Part shown: positions 17,801 to 25,079 of the stretch, one piece after another
Layout of the letters: every line of letters starts with the position of its first letter
Position numbering within the stretch: position 1 is the stretch's first letter
Assembly: GCF_047462415.1 (NCBI RefSeq)
Contig: NZ_JANSJE010000014.1
Coordinates: forward strand, 19,636-83,635
Reading direction: 5' to 3'
Length of the DNA stretch: 64,000 bases
From: Thermostichus sp047462415
GTDB lineage: Bacteria; Cyanobacteriota; Cyanobacteriia; Thermostichales; Thermostichaceae
Program-made: the position numbers and the translations under genes
The notes under the pieces: generated by a model
What the model was told of the DNA's origin: nothing
Seen by the model: the letters and a program-made list of their open reading frames with translations, nothing else
Database searches by the model: none

Positions 17801-18644
17801 GTTCTCGCACCTGCTGTTCCAGCCGCTTTTGTTCCGTAATGTCCAAGGCAATGCCGAGGCACCCCAAACCTTTGGACTCATCCTGCAGCTTCACGGCCAG
17901 GCGATAGACATAGCGCTCTTGGCCTTGAATGATTTCCTTGCCCTCCACTTGGGAAACCCCTTGCCGCTCTATGTCGGCTAGAGTTTGGGGAGCGCGCTCC
18001 AGCCATCGGGGGTACTGCTGAGCCATCTCTTGCAGGGAAGTGCCCAGCAGGTCGCCATGCCAGGCACGGTCGGTGGCATTTTGCAAAATCAGCACCCCCT
18101 GGGGATCCCTGGCCCATATGGCTGCCGGCAGGGCATCCAAGAGGGCTTGCAATTGGGCTTCCCGCAGCCGCAGATTGTCTTCCAGTTGCTTCTGCTTGGT
18201 GATGTCTCGGCCGACCCCGCGAATAAACTGCAGCCGGCCCCGCCGGTCGAAGATGCCCTGGTTGATCCACTCAAACCACCGCACCTGTCCCGCCGCGTCC
18301 ACCATCCTATCAACCCTTGTGAAGGTGGGCTGCTGAGGGGTGAGCTGGGCTATTTGCTGCCGCACCTGCTCTTGCTCCTCTGGCAACAAGGCCTCGATCC
18401 AGCGCCGGCCCCGCCAATTGCCAAAAACCCTCTGGCAGACTTCGTTACACTCCACCAATGTCGTATCGGGCCGCGCCAGGGTGACGATATCGGGAAAACC
18501 AACCTGGGCCTGATGTAGCCGCCGCCTTTGCCAGAAGACAAGCGCCAGGAAAGAGGCTGCCCACAAAAGCAGCCACGGCCAGTTGCGCAAAGCATCCCTG
18601 ACGACTAGGCTAACGGTTTCTAGAGTCTCCTCAGGAATAGTCAT
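14898..18644 (-). CDS. Membrane-anchored multi-PAS/GAF sensor histidine kinase
   Basis: 1248 residues. One transmembrane helix (about 22-40) is followed by five PAS domains (roughly 45-157, 158-277, 279-405, 406-535 and 536-657, most ending in DITxQK-type linkers), a phytochrome-like GAF (about 665-840), a coiled coil, a second GAF (about 875-1020), HisKA with SHELRTPLTSL, and HATPase_c with HNAVKYTP and GGTGLGLALV. The first GAF has DPCYREL where cyanobacteriochromes carry the bilin Cys-His, plus an upstream DPCY similar to the DXCF motif, so bilin binding is possible but not shown. It lacks a receiver domain. It precedes apcD4 on the same strand, 381 bases away, which suggests but does not prove a role in controlling that cassette. 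Confidence 0.85.
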   Translation of the reverse strand: MTIPEETLETVSLVVRDALRNWPWLLLWAASFLALVFWQRRRLHQAQVGFPDIVTLARPDTTLVECNEVCQRVFGNWRGRRWIEALLPEEQEQVRQQIAQLTPQQPTFTRVDRMVDAAGQVRWFEWINQGIFDRRGRLQFIRGVGRDITKQKQLEDNLRLREAQLQALLDALPAAIWARDPQGVLILQNATDRAWHGDLLGTSLQEMAQQYPRWLERAPQTLADIERQGVSQVEGKEIIQGQERYVYRLAVKLQDESKGLGCLGIALDITEQKRLEQQVREQQERFCAFLNNSHDILCWIDAQGLVYPLNCPVAEKILGRCPKEGEPIPLDWVHPEDQEIVASALEQLKARPGETLSFIYRAQHADGHWVWLESRCTDLLQDPAVAGIVCSTRDITQQKEAELALRESEARFREMSEAVPVTFFIYSPDLSQSLYKSPQCKQIWGYTPEEFYQKPDLWKDRIHPEDLPQVLQAVAQVIRGEKPVTYRICHRDGRVRWLRTSCRPIFNEQQEVIRIAGITEDITEQKEAELALQESEARLKAILDGIPFPIFVKDLQGRYLQVNQAYLQKKGKLPEEVLGKADTELFSPEEALEFRKGDQRAIQSPAPISCERTICRDGKKQETWITKFALRDWQGDPYAVCGIAVDITPLKEARDLLLQEAERERLLGSLLRRIREKLDLQPLLQTTAAEVREFLQVDRVIIYQLQKGIGGFVAAESVLDPWPSHLGRSVWDSYFHQDPCYRKYQQGFVQAIDNVATAPLDPCYRELLESFQAQANLVIPIRQGEELWGLLVPQHCRASRPWQEWEIKLLQELAEQLAIALQQAQLYEQVKALNQTLEEKVQQRTAELERALQFEAILKRITDRVRDSLDEAEILNTAVRELGESLDADACDIGLYNADLTLSTISYEYCPRWDPALNTTIPMVGGLYDDLYRQLTRRQSCLFCVISSDSPRPAKDHCVVVACPLSDKDQVLGDLLLFRRSGHCFDEAEIALIQQVANQCAIGLRQARLFQAAQEQVQALERLNRLKDDFISTVSHELRTPLTSLKMALKMLQMAPSTEKRAQYLSIAERECQREIELINDLLDLQRLQAGAYALEVQALTWRELLGDLLTVTEERAHAKGQSFQASVPLESSLTTDPLLLSRILRELLHNAVKYTPAQGSIRLQIETENRQSRIQVSNSQEIPAEELARIFERFYRIPSSDPWKEGGTGLGLALVKQMVDQLRGSIEVSSAAGWATFTLHLPHLPQL

Positions 18645-18771
18645 GACGGCTTAGCATTGCCGAAATTCTGTTCTGTGAAGGTTCGCAAAAGCACCTATCC
18701 AAATTCACACCCATTCTCGACAGCTTTCCAAGGATTGCCAAGTACTGCAATCAACAGCTTATGAGGCAACC

Positions 18772-19323
18772 TCACGGGTTCATATAGGCCTGAATCCAGC
18801 CTGCCAGCCGCTGCGCCAAGGCAAGGGCTTCCGGCTCGCCTTTTTTGATCGCCGATTGGCTACTGAAACAAGCGATCACTTCTTCAAGCTCTTGTTCAAA
18901 AACCTGGGGACGGAACTGCAACCGCACCTGAGCTTGTAGCTGAAAGCTTTCCTGTGCTTCTTTATCCAAGATCTCTTGTCCCAGCCGCTGCAGCCGCACC
19001 CCTTGCAATTGGGCGAGAGGATAAGAGAAGACCTGCTGCCGCCAGATCCCCCAAGGGCCACCCAGCCGGGTCAGGGTCACCCGCTGCCGCTCCCGATCCA
19101 CACTCAAGATCTGCCCCAGCCCCCAAGGGATCCCAATCCCCAGGCCCGCTGCTACAGCCAGTAGCCCCAGCAGAGGGGAAGGCTGCCAGAGCTGGGATCC
19201 CAGCGCCAACAACCCCAGCCCCGCCCCCACCCGCCAGGCCAGTTGCTCAGAGGTAAACCTTTGCAGGGCAATCCGCAGCCGTCTGGGGGTGCGCTCCAGA
19301 ACTTGCAGGTAAACCAGCGCCAT
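18772..19323 (-). CDS. Conserved hypothetical membrane protein
   Basis: 183 residues, not recognised. Two adjacent hydrophobic segments (about 50-65 and 70-90) form a hairpin like that of photosystem assembly or small PH-like cyanobacterial proteins. The C-terminal two thirds look like a soluble beta-rich domain (DRERQRVTLTRLG). No catalytic motif is visible. It is between the kinase and the serpin with separate spacing on both sides, so likely a single gene. Confidence 0.65.
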   Translation of the reverse strand: MALVYLQVLERTPRRLRIALQRFTSEQLAWRVGAGLGLLALGSQLWQPSPLLGLLAVAAGLGIGIPWGLGQILSVDRERQRVTLTRLGGPWGIWRQQVFSYPLAQLQGVRLQRLGQEILDKEAQESFQLQAQVRLQFRPQVFEQELEEVIACFSSQSAIKKGEPEALALAQRLAGWIQAYMNP

Positions 19324-19516
19324 GGAAGGGGATCCCGTTTTTGGAGCCAGTTTACCAGGTGCCGCGGAACCCTGAAGGCTTTTGTTGCTAAGTTGGCAAA
19401 GAACTAAAACTTAGGTTCGGCAAAAAACTCTGACAAATCCAAGGCAAACCCAGGGATCTTTTCTTGTTCCAAAACCTCGATTATCATGACCTCCGCAGTC
19501 AGCATGAGGGATCCCC

Positions 19517-20809
19517 TTATCCAGGATCCACCAGGGATCCCATAAACAGCACAGTTTGCGCCTCGGGGTTGTCGCCGGATCTAGAAGCGACAATGGCAAA
19601 CCAGAAAGGTCGATCCGCTACGAATTGGAAGGGCTCCTGCCGGTCGCTGGCGGTGCGGGAGACGATTACCCCGGTGGCAGCAGCCGCCTCGGATCCCTTT
19701 TCATCCACTTCGATGGCCGCCTTGTGCAAGACTCTGCTGACCTGCGTCGGCTCTGAGGTCATCTGGCTGAAATCGGCCCGGCGAGAAAAGGCGATCCCCA
19801 TACCCAACTGCTGCAAAGCCGGCACCAGATCGGTTGCGTAGGCCAGCTTAAACTTGGGGATCCGCACCGAGCCGGGGCGGGTGGGCAGGGATCCCGTCCA
19901 TTCTTGCCAAGTTTCTGGGCTGAGCTCCTGTTGCAGGGTTGCCAAGCTCACCCCTGGTTTGGGCAGCAGGATCAGCAGGGCCAGCTCCCCTTCCCCATAG
20001 GGCAGGCGCACCACCTGGAGCTGCTCGGTCTCCCGGTAGCCGTAGCGACCGGATTGGGCCATCAGCGGCACTTGGACACGGCGGCCATCAGCTCGGGTGA
20101 AGGGCTGGGGCTTGGTCAGGGCCGGATCGAAGGGCTGGGTCCACTCTCCCTTGAAATGGACGGCGTTGAGCAAAACCATCACGTCCTCGCGGCTGAGGCG
20201 ATCCACGATGCGGTCGATCTGGCCCTGGGTGCGCTCGGCTACCCAACGGTTAATCGCCTGCACCGTCTGGCGGGATCCCAGCTCCACCCGATTGACCACC
20301 GCTTGGTAATAGGTAGCCAGCGCCTGCAAAAAGGGAGGCCGCAGGGTGAGGATTTGATCGACCCAAAGGCCGTTGGCCACTTGCACCTGGATCGGCCCTT
20401 CTGCTTGGGATCGCTCCACCAGCCAGCGCGCCATCTGGGCGTTGGTCCAGTTCAACTCATTGAGGGAGAGTTCTTGGGCCTCCAGCACCTCGGCCATGGC
20501 CGCTTGGGTCTCTCCAGCGGCGCCGTTGTACAGCATGCTCAGGGCCAGGCGAAGGCTCAAGGGGGAGAAAAAGAGGTTCTCTTGCGGCTGCTGCTGGAGT
20601 AGGTGAGCGAATAGCTTTAGCGCAAAGCGACTTTGGGCTTGTTGGGCCACAGCCTCTTCTCCATACCCTTCCCCATAGGTCACGGTCGGCTCAAACGGGA
20701 TCCGCACCGGGGTTTCCCCGTGCGTGGGCCAGAGACCCAAAAGCAATAGGCCAAACAGAGCCAGAAGCGGGATCCGGCTCGCCGAGGACATGCTCAAAAG
20801 GTCTTTCAT
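19517..20809 (-). CDS. Serpin (I4-family protease inhibitor), exported
   Basis: 430 residues. An N-terminal hydrophobic signal (about 12-28) is followed by a full serpin fold: NAVHFKGEW strand region, and the hinge GSEAAAATG ending in a reactive loop VIVSRTAS, then ADRPFWFAIVA near the C-terminus. The hinge with small residues at P14-P9 is of the inhibitory type. Counting from the hinge puts P1 at Thr or the preceding Arg, so a trypsin-like or other serine protease could be the target. Prokaryotic serpins are uncommon but known in thermophiles. The gene stands alone. Confidence 0.9.
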   Translation of the reverse strand: MKDLLSMSSASRIPLLALFGLLLLGLWPTHGETPVRIPFEPTVTYGEGYGEEAVAQQAQSRFALKLFAHLLQQQPQENLFFSPLSLRLALSMLYNGAAGETQAAMAEVLEAQELSLNELNWTNAQMARWLVERSQAEGPIQVQVANGLWVDQILTLRPPFLQALATYYQAVVNRVELGSRQTVQAINRWVAERTQGQIDRIVDRLSREDVMVLLNAVHFKGEWTQPFDPALTKPQPFTRADGRRVQVPLMAQSGRYGYRETEQLQVVRLPYGEGELALLILLPKPGVSLATLQQELSPETWQEWTGSLPTRPGSVRIPKFKLAYATDLVPALQQLGMGIAFSRRADFSQMTSEPTQVSRVLHKAAIEVDEKGSEAAAATGVIVSRTASDRQEPFQFVADRPFWFAIVASRSGDNPEAQTVLFMGSLVDPG

Positions 20810-21036
20810 TGGGTCTCTCCTGGCCGGGTGGGGAACGATAGATAGACTCTATAGGCTATGGTATCGGGTTGGGGGTGGATGGCTCTTGCCCAGGCTGGCC
20901 ATTGCGGCTGCGCTTGAGGTGAGATCGACAGGCCAAAGCCCGCAGGAGATCCCGGCAAACTTGCCGCGGATCCCCTCCCTCTTCAGTCCAGAGAGCAGGG
21001 TAGGATCAAGCCTGCACAGCTCAGCAGGAGAAAGGG

Positions 21037-21579
21037 ATGAGTTGGTGGGCAAGAGAGCGCCAGGCTGTCACAGCGAGCGGGATCGCCTTGGGCCTGGCTC
21101 TGCTGCTGGGATGTACTGCTGGAGGAGAAGCCCAGGAGACGGCAGCCGTTGCCAGCTCGACCCCGGCCAAAGGGCAGCCCCAGCACCTGCCGGTGGAAGC
21201 GGAAGTAACCATTGCCGGCAAGCGCTTTGAGCTGGAAGTGGCCCGCACCCCCGAGCAACAGCGGCTGGGCCTGATGTTTCGCACCGATTTGCCGCCTGAT
21301 CGCGGCATGTGGTTTCCCTTCGACCCGCCCCAGCCGGCTGCCTTCTGGATGTTCAACACGCCGCTTAACCTGGACATTATCTTTCTCCGCCAAGGTCAGG
21401 TGGTGTACATCGCTGCCGATGTGCCCGGCTGCCCCGCCCAACCCTGCCCCGTCTATGGGCCACCCTCTGACCAGTTGGTAGATGGCGTGCTGGAGTTCCG
21501 CGGCGGGACGGCTGCAGCCCTGGGCTTGCAAGTGGGAGACGCTGTAGAGATCCGCAAGCTTCCGCCCCCCACCCCTTGA
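21037..21579 (+). CDS. DUF192 lipoprotein
   Basis: 180 residues. The N-terminal signal ends in a lipobox LLLGC, so it is probably a lipoprotein. A Thr/Ala-rich spacer precedes a DUF192 domain with QRLGLMFR, RGMWFPF, FWMFNTPLNLDIIFL and the conserved DQLVDGVLEFRGG. DUF192 proteins are small exported domains of unknown function found in bacteria and archaea. Start ATG at 21037 follows a GGAGAAAGG ribosome site. Confidence 0.85.
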   Translation: MSWWARERQAVTASGIALGLALLLGCTAGGEAQETAAVASSTPAKGQPQHLPVEAEVTIAGKRFELEVARTPEQQRLGLMFRTDLPPDRGMWFPFDPPQPAAFWMFNTPLNLDIIFLRQGQVVYIAADVPGCPAQPCPVYGPPSDQLVDGVLEFRGGTAAALGLQVGDAVEIRKLPPPTP

Positions 21580-21581
21580 TC

Positions 21582-21680
21582 TCTCTCCCCCCTCTCCCTC
21601 AGGGAGAGGGGCCGGGGGTGGTCGCGTGAGCGGCGCGGAGCGCTTGGGTGCCTCAGGGAGAGGGGCCAGGGGTGAGGGAA
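21582..21680. repeat. Tandem copies of the CTCTCCC/GGGAGAGG dispersed repeat
   Basis: Directly after the DUF192 stop, a dyad CCCTCTCCCTCAGGGAGAGG is followed by GCCGGGGGTG, a 40-base spacer and a second partial copy CCTCAGGGAGAGGGGCCAGG GGTGAGGG. The same unit occurs at 28167-28230 and, inverted, at 24991-25036. It is probably a small palindromic repeat family; it could also work as a transcription stop for the DUF192 gene. Confidence 0.7.
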
Positions 21681-21838
21681 GGGATCCCAAAGGCTGCCGT
21701 TGGCCGTCTTGCTCGCGGTCTAGGATGGTCTTTATCAACGATCTTTGCGATGATTTTTGAGGGTCGCCAACTGTGTGAGGTTGATGCCAAGAGGCGACGG
21801 CGAGCCCAGGATGGTTCGGCTACTGTCGGCAAAGCCCT

Positions 21839-23107
21839 ATGGATGTTAGCAGCGTAACTCAGTGGCTAGCGGTGGGAGCCATTGCCTTGGCTTCCGTCCT
21901 TTGGGCGGAGATCGTGCGAGATGTGCGCCATTGGCTGGCCCACCTCTGGCCCTGGCTGATGCCCAAGCACACCCTGCACCACCGCCTGTTCCGCCCCGAT
22001 CTCAGCGTGGTAGACCCCAAGTTATACCGAGAATCCCAGTGGCACCACGATGTTCCCGAAGCGGCGACGATGGTTCTAGCCGGGATCCCCTGGGTGGTGC
22101 TGTTGGGCCAGGGATCCCTCTTCTACGGCCTGGCAGCAGTAGTGGGAGTGCTCTATTCGGCCAGTTTCTGGGTGGCCGGCATGTTGCGGGGCTATGGGCT
22201 GGCTCTGCAGACGGATATCACCCACCAGCCGGGGCCTTTCCCCGCTCCCCCCAGCCAGTGGCATGTGAACCGCGCCTACCACTGGCGGCACCACTTCGAC
22301 GATACCAACGCCTACTTTTGCGGCACCTTGACCTTGGTGGATCGGATTATGGGCACCAGTCTCTCCCTGAAAGGCAAGCGTGTGGCCATCACCGGCGCCT
22401 CCGGCACCCTGGGCCGGGCCCTCTTGCAGCACTGTCACCGCTACGGCGCCAAAGTCATCGCCCTCAGCTCCCATGCGGATTCGGTTGCCATCGAAGTGGA
22501 CGGCCAGCCCCAGCCGGTGGAGACCGTTCGCTGGCAGGTGGGGCAGGAGGGATCCCTGGCCGAACTCCTGGAGCGGGTCGATATCTTGGTGATCAACCAC
22601 GGCCTCAACGTGCATGGGGAGCGGGATCCCGAGTCTGTCCGCCAGTCCTACGCCGTCAACACCTTCTCGGCATGGCGCCTGATGGAGCTGTTCTTTCAGA
22701 CGGTGCGCAACAACCCAGAGATGGCCACCAAAGAGGTTTGGGTGAACACCTCAGAAGCCGAGGTCAGCCCTGCCTTCAGCCCCCTCTACGAGCTCTCCAA
22801 GCGGGCCCTAGGAGATTTGGTTACCCTGCGCCGCCTGGACGCTCCCTGCGTGGTGCGCAAACTCATCCTCGGCCCCTTCAAGAGCCAGCTCAATCCCATT
22901 GGAGTTATGTCGGGAGATTGGGTGGCCGCCCAGATCCTGGCCCAGGCCAAACGCGATTGCCGCAACATCATCGTTACCATCAACCCCCTCACCTACCTGC
23001 TTTTCCCGCTGAAAGAGTTGGCCGTCAGCACCTATTTCCGCTTGTTCAGCCGCCGCTCTTCTCGCCCAGTTCTTCTTGATCCTGTCGCCGGGATCCCTTT
23101 GATTTAG
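21839..23107 (+). CDS. Fatty-acid/sterol hydroxylase domain fused to a short-chain dehydrogenase
   Basis: 422 residues. The N-terminal half (to ~175) is a membrane di-iron hydroxylase/desaturase with His clusters HWLAH, HTLHH, WHHD and HVNRAYHWRHH. The C-terminal half (from ~178) is an SDR-like Rossmann domain with VAITGASGTLGRALL. Cyanobacteria are known to carry such two-domain proteins, annotated as sterol desaturase/SDR; the substrate is unknown. The catalytic Tyr-x3-Lys of the SDR appears as YELSK. The N-terminus is hydrophobic from residue 5. It is isolated between two intergenic regions. Confidence 0.85.
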   Translation: MDVSSVTQWLAVGAIALASVLWAEIVRDVRHWLAHLWPWLMPKHTLHHRLFRPDLSVVDPKLYRESQWHHDVPEAATMVLAGIPWVVLLGQGSLFYGLAAVVGVLYSASFWVAGMLRGYGLALQTDITHQPGPFPAPPSQWHVNRAYHWRHHFDDTNAYFCGTLTLVDRIMGTSLSLKGKRVAITGASGTLGRALLQHCHRYGAKVIALSSHADSVAIEVDGQPQPVETVRWQVGQEGSLAELLERVDILVINHGLNVHGERDPESVRQSYAVNTFSAWRLMELFFQTVRNNPEMATKEVWVNTSEAEVSPAFSPLYELSKRALGDLVTLRRLDAPCVVRKLILGPFKSQLNPIGVMSGDWVAAQILAQAKRDCRNIIVTINPLTYLLFPLKELAVSTYFRLFSRRSSRPVLLDPVAGIPLI

Positions 23108-23264
23108 GGGGGCCGGCAAATCCTGCCCGGCTCTATGGCATCAGGCGCAAAACTGGGGTAAGACAAGAGCAGGTTCTTTGGCGTCAGTGGAGGGGATCCC
23201 TTGCGCCGAACCGAACTTTTGGGGAGCGAGAGGGCCCTTCTGCTCGATCCCTACTGAGCGTTGG

Positions 23265-23275
23265 GTGTGAGGAGT
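23265..23275 (+). promoter_or_regulatory. Perfect complement to the Yfr1 sRNA core, upstream of the DUF4397 gene
   Basis: The leader carries GTGTGAGGAGT, the exact 11-base complement of ACTCCTCACAC, the unpaired conserved core of the cyanobacterial sRNA Yfr1. It lies 18-28 bases before the ATG at 23293, where pairing could block ribosome binding. Yfr1 acts in this way on outer-membrane protein mRNAs in Prochlorococcus (known); here regulation is inferred only. Part of the motif could double as a purine-rich ribosome site. Confidence 0.45.
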
Positions 23276-23292
23276 GGGAGTGAGCATAAACT

Positions 23293-24075
23293 ATGGTGCG
23301 ACAGTGGGTGAGCGCAGTCCTCTGCGTGGTGGGTGGGGCTTTAATGCCGGGGCTTTTGTCCGGCTGTGCCATCCCGATGCCTTCGGCATCTGCGGGAGTT
23401 TCTGAGGTCCAGGTGCGCTTGGTGCATGTGGCCCCCAATGCCCCTCGGATCGACTTGGAAGTGGGAGGGGTAAGGGCTGCTCGGAGCATAGCCTACGGCG
23501 CGGTGAGCGAGTACGTGCGCATGCCGGCGGGCGAGTACGACATTGTTTTGTTTTCAACACCTGAGAACCCCGGCCAGCCCGCAAGTTCTCAAGACTCCGT
23601 TCCGCTAGCGCGAACGGTTGCGGCCAGAACTGTGGCTAACCTCAGGGGCGGGGGAGTGTTCTCGGTGGTGGCTGCCAACGAGCCAAATCGCATGACAGCC
23701 CTGGTATTGGAAGACAACATCCATCCGCCGTTTGATCAAGCCCTGGTGCGGTTTGTCCACGCCGCCCCTGATGCGCCGGCCCTGCAATGGCAAGGGGAGC
23801 AAGGGCGGGTGCTGCTGCCCCAGTTGGCCTTCGGACAAGTATCCACCTTTCAAGCCATGCGCCCCGGCTTTACCCAAATTCAGGTGGCCATAGCTCCTTC
23901 AGCCCCCGCGCCAGGTGTGCAGTCGGCTCCCAGCCGGAGCATTCCCTTGCAACGGTTTGACCTCCAGTTAGAGGCGGGGAAAGTCTATACCCTTTACGTG
24001 GCGGGGCTGATGCGCAGCAATCCGGGCTTGAACATGGTGCTGGCAGAGGAGACGCGGGCCCGCCGCCTTCTCTAG
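23293..24075 (+). CDS. DUF4397 lipoprotein
   Basis: 260 residues. A signal peptide ends in the lipobox LLSGC, so the protein is probably anchored to a membrane facing the periplasm. Two DUF4397 repeats follow, beginning VRLVHVAPNAPRIDLEVGG and VRFVHAAPDAPALQW, each of about 100 residues. DUF4397 proteins are exported beta-rich proteins of unknown function, often surface related. The leader contains a complement to the Yfr1 sRNA core. Confidence 0.85.
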   Translation: MVRQWVSAVLCVVGGALMPGLLSGCAIPMPSASAGVSEVQVRLVHVAPNAPRIDLEVGGVRAARSIAYGAVSEYVRMPAGEYDIVLFSTPENPGQPASSQDSVPLARTVAARTVANLRGGGVFSVVAANEPNRMTALVLEDNIHPPFDQALVRFVHAAPDAPALQWQGEQGRVLLPQLAFGQVSTFQAMRPGFTQIQVAIAPSAPAPGVQSAPSRSIPLQRFDLQLEAGKVYTLYVAGLMRSNPGLNMVLAEETRARRLL

Positions 24076-24120
24076 GTGTCTTCCCTCTATACTTTGGGGA
24101 AAGGGTACGGCTTTCTGACA

Positions 24121-24921
24121 GTGGATGCCTTATTTCAAGTGGTGGTGCTTAGCCAAACTCCAGATCCCGAACGGGTGATCTGGCAGGCGATGCACCAAGA
24201 TTACAGCCCCGATTTTGTTACCCCAGAGGGCCGGATCCCGGAACAGTATGGAGAGGCCGTGGTGCGGCATCTGCTGGAGGGCAATCGTGGCCACTATGGG
24301 CCTCTTGAGCACCCTCAGATCACGTTTGGGGTGGGCTATTTTCCCCATGCTGTCATGCAACAGGCCCGTACTCATCGAGTGGGAGTTTCTTTCGACGTTC
24401 AATCTTTTCGATATACAGGCCGGCAAATTGCCGATTTGGGCAAAAGACTCTTGTCTGCGCCTCGGAGCACCAACGAAACCGCTGCTCTTGCCGACAAAAC
24501 CGGCGCGGAGCCCTCGTTATCTTTGCAAGAGTTGGAAACTCTGTTTTACGTTCCTGCCAGCGTCAAAGAAGGCAAGGCCAAAACCCGCCAAGGCTTCAAG
24601 CCCATCTCTCCCGAGGCCCTGAACATCATTCTTGAGCAGTATCGCAGTCAGGCCATTGCCTATTATCGCCTGGTCGAAGAGTGCGGATTGCCTTATGAAG
24701 ATGCTCGTAACATCATCGGCTACGGGATCCGCCAACATTTTGTAGTCTCTTTTAATTGCCGCAGCTTGATGCATTTTCTGGATTTACGAGCTAAAGAAGA
24801 TGCCCAGCGAGAAATTCAGTATCTGTGTGAACTGATTTGGCCCCACTTTGAGGCCTGGTGCCCTCATGTTGCCGCCTGGTACCGCAAAAATCGCTGGGGC
24901 AAGGCTAGGCTTTCTCCTTGA
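24121..24921 (+). CDS. thyX: Flavin-dependent thymidylate synthase ThyX
   Basis: 266 residues. It makes dTMP from dUMP with FAD and methylene-tetrahydrofolate. The ThyX motif appears as RTHRVGVSFDVQS followed by FRY. Further conserved parts are the HQDY N-terminus and the C-terminal SFNCRSLMHFLDLR segment. I use GTG at 24121, which matches family N-termini (DALFQVVVLSQTPDP); an in-frame GTG at 24076 directly after the preceding stop would add 15 residues. A folate-type ThyA is not seen nearby. Confidence 0.93.
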   Translation: MDALFQVVVLSQTPDPERVIWQAMHQDYSPDFVTPEGRIPEQYGEAVVRHLLEGNRGHYGPLEHPQITFGVGYFPHAVMQQARTHRVGVSFDVQSFRYTGRQIADLGKRLLSAPRSTNETAALADKTGAEPSLSLQELETLFYVPASVKEGKAKTRQGFKPISPEALNIILEQYRSQAIAYYRLVEECGLPYEDARNIIGYGIRQHFVVSFNCRSLMHFLDLRAKEDAQREIQYLCELIWPHFEAWCPHVAAWYRKNRWGKARLSP

Positions 24922-24928
24922 AACCTAA

Positions 24929-24950
24929 ATCGCGTAAGCGGGACGGAGTT
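24929..24950. repeat. Short dispersed repeat (GCGNNAGCGGGACGG type)
   Basis: The sequence CGCGTAAGCGGGACGGAGTT after thyX matches copies at 13848-13874, 25893-25920 and 25991-26010. With the 25893 copy it brackets the methyltransferase gene. It is about 22-28 bases and resembles the small iterated repeats common in cyanobacteria. Confidence 0.55.
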
Positions 24951-24990
24951 CTCTAACACCGGAAAAGTATAGGATAAGGTCATCTTTCGA

Positions 24991-25036
24991 CCCTCACCCC
25001 CAACCCCTCTCCCCTCGTGGGAGAGGGGAGCAAGGG
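24991..25036. repeat. Inverted copy of the CTCTCCC dispersed repeat
   Basis: The segment has CCCTCACCCCCAACCCCTCT then a CTCGTGGGAGAGG dyad, the reverse orientation of the element at 21582 and 28167. It lies just before the methyltransferase gene and would form a hairpin in its leader. Confidence 0.65.
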
Positions 25037-25079
25037 ATCAACTAACAAGCTGTTTCCCAATATTTGGAACGACTATTGT

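Noticed and set aside
21862..23079. A 405-codon frame overlapping the hydroxylase-SDR gene in another phase
   Set aside because: Gly/Pro/Arg-rich translation of GC-rich DNA; the other frame has complete conserved motifs.
23200..23300. A Yfr1 sRNA gene on the minus strand, since ACTCCTCACAC is present there
   Set aside because: The 5' hairpin and the 3' terminator stem with U-tail that define Yfr1 are missing. The motif makes more sense as a target complement on the plus strand.
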